From contig CAJWVP010000143.1 in NCBI GenBank assembly GCA_913048145.1, positions 1 through 7,372 on the forward strand: 7,372 nt of DNA. The letters are read 5' to 3'. The notes under the pieces were generated by a model. The model searched no databases. It saw nothing but the letters and a program-made list of their open reading frames with translations, and was not told the origin of the DNA. Shown here piece after piece: positions 5,780 to 7,372 of this stretch; within the stretch, counting starts at the first letter, position 1, and each line of letters begins with the position of its first letter. The position numbers and the translations under genes were made by a program. Source of the DNA: an uncultured Rhodospirillaceae bacterium (GTDB lineage: Bacteria; Pseudomonadota; Alphaproteobacteria; Rhodospirillales; Casp-alpha2).

Positions 5780-6550
5780 ATGATCACTTCAGGAAATTTC
5801 TCACGTCAGGAACGCATTCGGCACGCGTTCTTTTCCCGCCGAGGCGGTGTCAGTGAAGGCGTCTACGAATCCCTCAATTGCGGATACGGATCCGGCGACG
5901 ACCAGGCCAAGGTGCGGGCCAACCGGGAAGCCGCTATGGCGCAGTTGGATGCCGGCGCGGATGACCTAGCGACCGTTCACCAATACCATTCCGCCAACGT
6001 TGTGAGCGTAGAGGCGCCGTGGCGGCTTGAAGATCGGCCGAAAGCAGACGCCATGGTGACGGATCGCCCCGGTGTGGCGCTTGGCATCATGACCGCCGAT
6101 TGCGGGCCGGTGTTGTTTGCGGACCAGACTGCAGGCGTGATCGGGGCGGCCCACGCGGGATGGCGCGGCGCATTGGACGGTGTGCTCGAAGCGACGACAG
6201 CAGCCATGGAGCAACTGGGCGCTAAACGGCAGAACATGGTGGCGGCGCTTGGGCCGTGCATTCGCCAGCCGTCCTACGAAGTGGGCGACGATTTCAAGCA
6301 AATATTCGTAGGTGTGGATTCGGCCAATGGCGCCTATTTCCAACCAGCGTACAGGCCCGGCCACGCGATGTTTGATCTGGCGGGATTTGTCGTCGGGCGT
6401 CTGCAGCGCCTCGGCATCGGGACCGTCGAGGACACGGCCATCGATACCTATCCGGAGCAGGATGGCTTTTTCAGCTATCGCCGCACAATCCATCGCGGCG
6501 AACAAGATTATGGCCGTGGCCTTTCGGTCGTGATTTTGGGAGGACAGTAG
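5780..6550 (+). CDS. pgeF: Peptidoglycan editing factor / multicopper polyphenol oxidoreductase family (YfiH)
   Basis: PgeF (YfiH, DUF152, related to LACC1) is a cytoplasmic enzyme. In E. coli it removes mis-made UDP-MurNAc-L-Ser so that serine does not replace L-Ala in peptidoglycan; purine nucleoside phosphorylase and laccase-like activities are also reported for the family. The 256 residues are full length. The N-terminus has HAFFSRRGGVSEG (15-27) and SLNCGYGSGDD (31-41). The metal-binding site is formed by His70 in VHQYHS, Cys108 in TADCGP and His125 in AAHAGWRG. LGPCIRQPSYEVGDDF (157-172), FDLAGF (198-203), FFSYRR (230-235) and GRGLSVVIL (246-254) complete the family pattern. ATG 5780 is the only suitable start. 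It has no visible ribosome binding site, and a -10-like box sits 6 bases before it. It follows the methyltransferase by 45 bases and is trailed by two possible small ORFs and a lipoprotein gene. Confidence 0.95.
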   Translation: MITSGNFSRQERIRHAFFSRRGGVSEGVYESLNCGYGSGDDQAKVRANREAAMAQLDAGADDLATVHQYHSANVVSVEAPWRLEDRPKADAMVTDRPGVALGIMTADCGPVLFADQTAGVIGAAHAGWRGALDGVLEATTAAMEQLGAKRQNMVAALGPCIRQPSYEVGDDFKQIFVGVDSANGAYFQPAYRPGHAMFDLAGFVVGRLQRLGIGTVEDTAIDTYPEQDGFFSYRRTIHRGEQDYGRGLSVVILGGQ

Positions 6551-6553
6551 GCG

Positions 6554-6661
6554 TTGCTATTCTTTTCCAATTATGAGTTTGTCGACCGGTGTGAGCAGAC
6601 CTACGCGGCACTACGTGCCGAACGCGTCTCGCTCTCACGGCTGGATTTGGGGGTCAAATAA
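6554..6661 (+). CDS. Possible small ORF behind pgeF (35 residues, TTG start)
   Basis: A TTG codon at 6554 is preceded after 9 bases by a strong Shine-Dalgarno sequence, GGGAGGA (6538-6544), inside the last codons of pgeF. It opens a 35-residue frame starting MLFFSNYEFVDRCEQTYAAL and ending LDLGVK. The product would be soluble and mostly helical, with one cysteine. I recognise no family. The frame is the same as pgeF, directly behind its TAG, so it could instead be a stop-codon readthrough tail or a decayed extension. PgeF itself looks complete without it. The Shine-Dalgarno may be a by-product of Gly-Gly codons (GGAGGA). Confidence 0.33.
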   Translation: MLFFSNYEFVDRCEQTYAALRAERVSLSRLDLGVK

Positions 6662-6666
6662 TTGCC

Positions 6667-6735
6667 ATGCCGCATTTGTATGTTTTCGGCGCGTTTCTGG
6701 CCCTGGGGATGTTGGCCACCTGCGCTATAATCTAA
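6667..6735 (+). CDS. Possible small hydrophobic ORF, tiny lipoprotein-like (22 residues)
   Basis: ATG 6667 begins 5 bases after the stop of the preceding small ORF and encodes MPHLYVFGAFLALGMLATCA followed by two Ile. It is one hydrophobic segment ending in LATC, which resembles a lipobox although Thr before the Cys is unusual. If processed as a lipoprotein, only a four-residue mature peptide would remain; otherwise it is a single-pass membrane peptide. Its own ribosome binding site is poor (GGGGG 13 bases upstream), so it would depend on re-initiation. Its TAA stop overlaps the AAGGA that serves the next gene, as expected for coupled translation. No homologue is recognised. Confidence 0.3.
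   Translation: MPHLYVFGAFLALGMLATCAII
6726..6731 (+). promoter_or_regulatory. Perfect TATAAT upstream of the lipoprotein gene
   Basis: TATAAT matches the -10 consensus exactly, but the -35 position at 17 bases (CTGGGG, 6703-6708) is poor. A start near 6738 would fall on the AAGGA and leave a leader of only about 6-12 bases. It may be a weak internal promoter or simply codons Ala-Ile-Ile of the small ORF. Confidence 0.25.
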
Positions 6736-6743
6736 GGAACAGC

Positions 6744-7372
6744 GTGAGGATGATCGTGAAACGGGCGATGGAGGGAGTACTAATAGGCATGATGGCCGTC
6801 GCCTTTAACGCTTGCGGCCCGGTGCCGAGGCCATTTCAGACGCCGGCGGAACTTGGCCCGCCCAAATTGACGCAGCGCGATACCAGTGGCGGGGTTCGGG
6901 TGACCATCGTTGACGGACTATCCGCACCCATTGCCAAGCTCCTGTCCGAGGCCATTGCTCAAGGCCTGGTGGCGCGGGGGATCCCGGCGATGACGAAAGG
7001 TGGGGAGGCCTTGCGGTACACGTTGACGGGCCGAGCCGCAGAACGCGCACCGGATATGGGCGAGGTCGCCATTGCAAAAATTCATTGGAGCTTGAATAAA
7101 AAGGACAAAGGGCCGTTTTCGACCTTCTCCCAAGATGTGCGGGGGGATTGGCAGCGGGGTTCACCGGGAGTCATCCGAAGTGTCGGCACTAATACGGCGC
7201 GGTTGATCGCCGATGTGGTGGAACCGGAAGATGATACCCTGAAGCCGGTGGAGGCGGTTTCCCGCGGTGTTTGGGTGCAACCTGTCCGTGGTACGCCAGG
7301 CGATGGCGACAAATCGTTGACCCGCGCGATTCGCGATGCGTTGGTTGGGGAGAAGGTCACGGTGACGTCGGA
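6744..7372 (+). CDS. Predicted lipoprotein with two internal repeats, function unknown (3' end outside window)
   Basis: An open frame of 209 codons runs off the right edge. GTG 6744 is preferred because AAGGA (6734-6738) sits 5 bases upstream; ATG 6750 is the alternative, and residue numbers here count from it. A short basic n-region (KR) and hydrophobic GVLIGMMAVAF lead to FNAC with Cys22, a non-canonical lipobox (Phe and Asn at -3 and -2). The Pro-rich linker (24-38) fits an exported lipoprotein anchored by Lgt, whose gene is nearby. Two segments look homologous: VTIVDGLSAP..LLSEAIAQGL (51-73) and VWVQPVRGTPGDG..LTRAIRDAL (174-198). Between them lies an extended strand-rich part (LRYTLTGRAAE, IAKIHWSLN). 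I recall similar lipoproteins in alphaproteobacteria near pgeF but cannot name a function. The two-repeat layout suggests a periplasmic or outer-membrane envelope protein. Confidence 0.75.
   Translation, partial: MRMIVKRAMEGVLIGMMAVAFNACGPVPRPFQTPAELGPPKLTQRDTSGGVRVTIVDGLSAPIAKLLSEAIAQGLVARGIPAMTKGGEALRYTLTGRAAERAPDMGEVAIAKIHWSLNKKDKGPFSTFSQDVRGDWQRGSPGVIRSVGTNTARLIADVVEPEDDTLKPVEAVSRGVWVQPVRGTPGDGDKSLTRAIRDALVGEKVTVTS

Noticed and set aside
6582..6743. A longer upstream reading frame for the lipoprotein starting at ATG 6582
   Set aside because: The frame is open, but the extra 54 residues (Arg, Ser, Trp and Asn-rich) would put the signal peptide in the middle of the protein. The AAGGA at 6734-6738 points to the later start.

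Overview
The window looks like a chromosomal core segment of an alphaproteobacterium, most likely from the Rhodospirillales or a close relative. I base this on the moderately high GC content, the gene types (YbjN, a BMFP/UbiK protein, a MidA/NDUFAF7-type methyltransferase) and their grouping. This placement is inferred from protein character and gene order, not from a search. All identified core genes are intact. I see no insertion sequence, phage gene, CRISPR array, rRNA or tRNA.

The left half is a leftward (minus-strand) cluster read in the order ubiK (2698-2396), a YbjN-domain gene (2130-1627), proC (1622-807) and a TetR/COQ9-like gene (753-121). YbjN and proC are only 4 bases apart and probably translationally coupled. 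proC and the TetR-like gene are 53 bases apart. A 265-base gap separates ubiK from YbjN. Beyond the TetR-like stop lies a short AT-rich stretch (1-120). It carries a possible leftward promoter with a perfect TTGACA, flanked by two near-identical TGCA-n-TGCA palindromes.

A divergent intergenic region (2699-2835) separates the two halves. It holds two well-spaced sigma70-like promoters: TTGTCA-17-CATAAT reading left into ubiK, and TTGCCG-17-TATAAC reading right into hldD. The rightward -10 box sits in the loop of a GC-rich inverted repeat.

The right half is a rightward envelope and respiration cluster. hldD makes the heptose precursor of the LPS core. lgt attaches the lipid to prolipoproteins. 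The MidA/NDUFAF7-type methyltransferase is, by homology, linked to complex I. pgeF edits peptidoglycan precursors. Behind pgeF come two possible very small ORFs (6554-6661 and 6667-6735) and then a lipoprotein gene of unknown function that runs off the window end. Stop-to-start gaps in this last part are 3, 5 and 8 bases. The lipoprotein appears to contain two copies of the same motif, VxxVxG...LxxAIxxxL.

The least explained parts are the small-ORF chain and lipoprotein at 6551-7372, the degenerate TetR/COQ9-like protein sharing a strand and cluster with UbiK, and the paired palindromes at the left edge.
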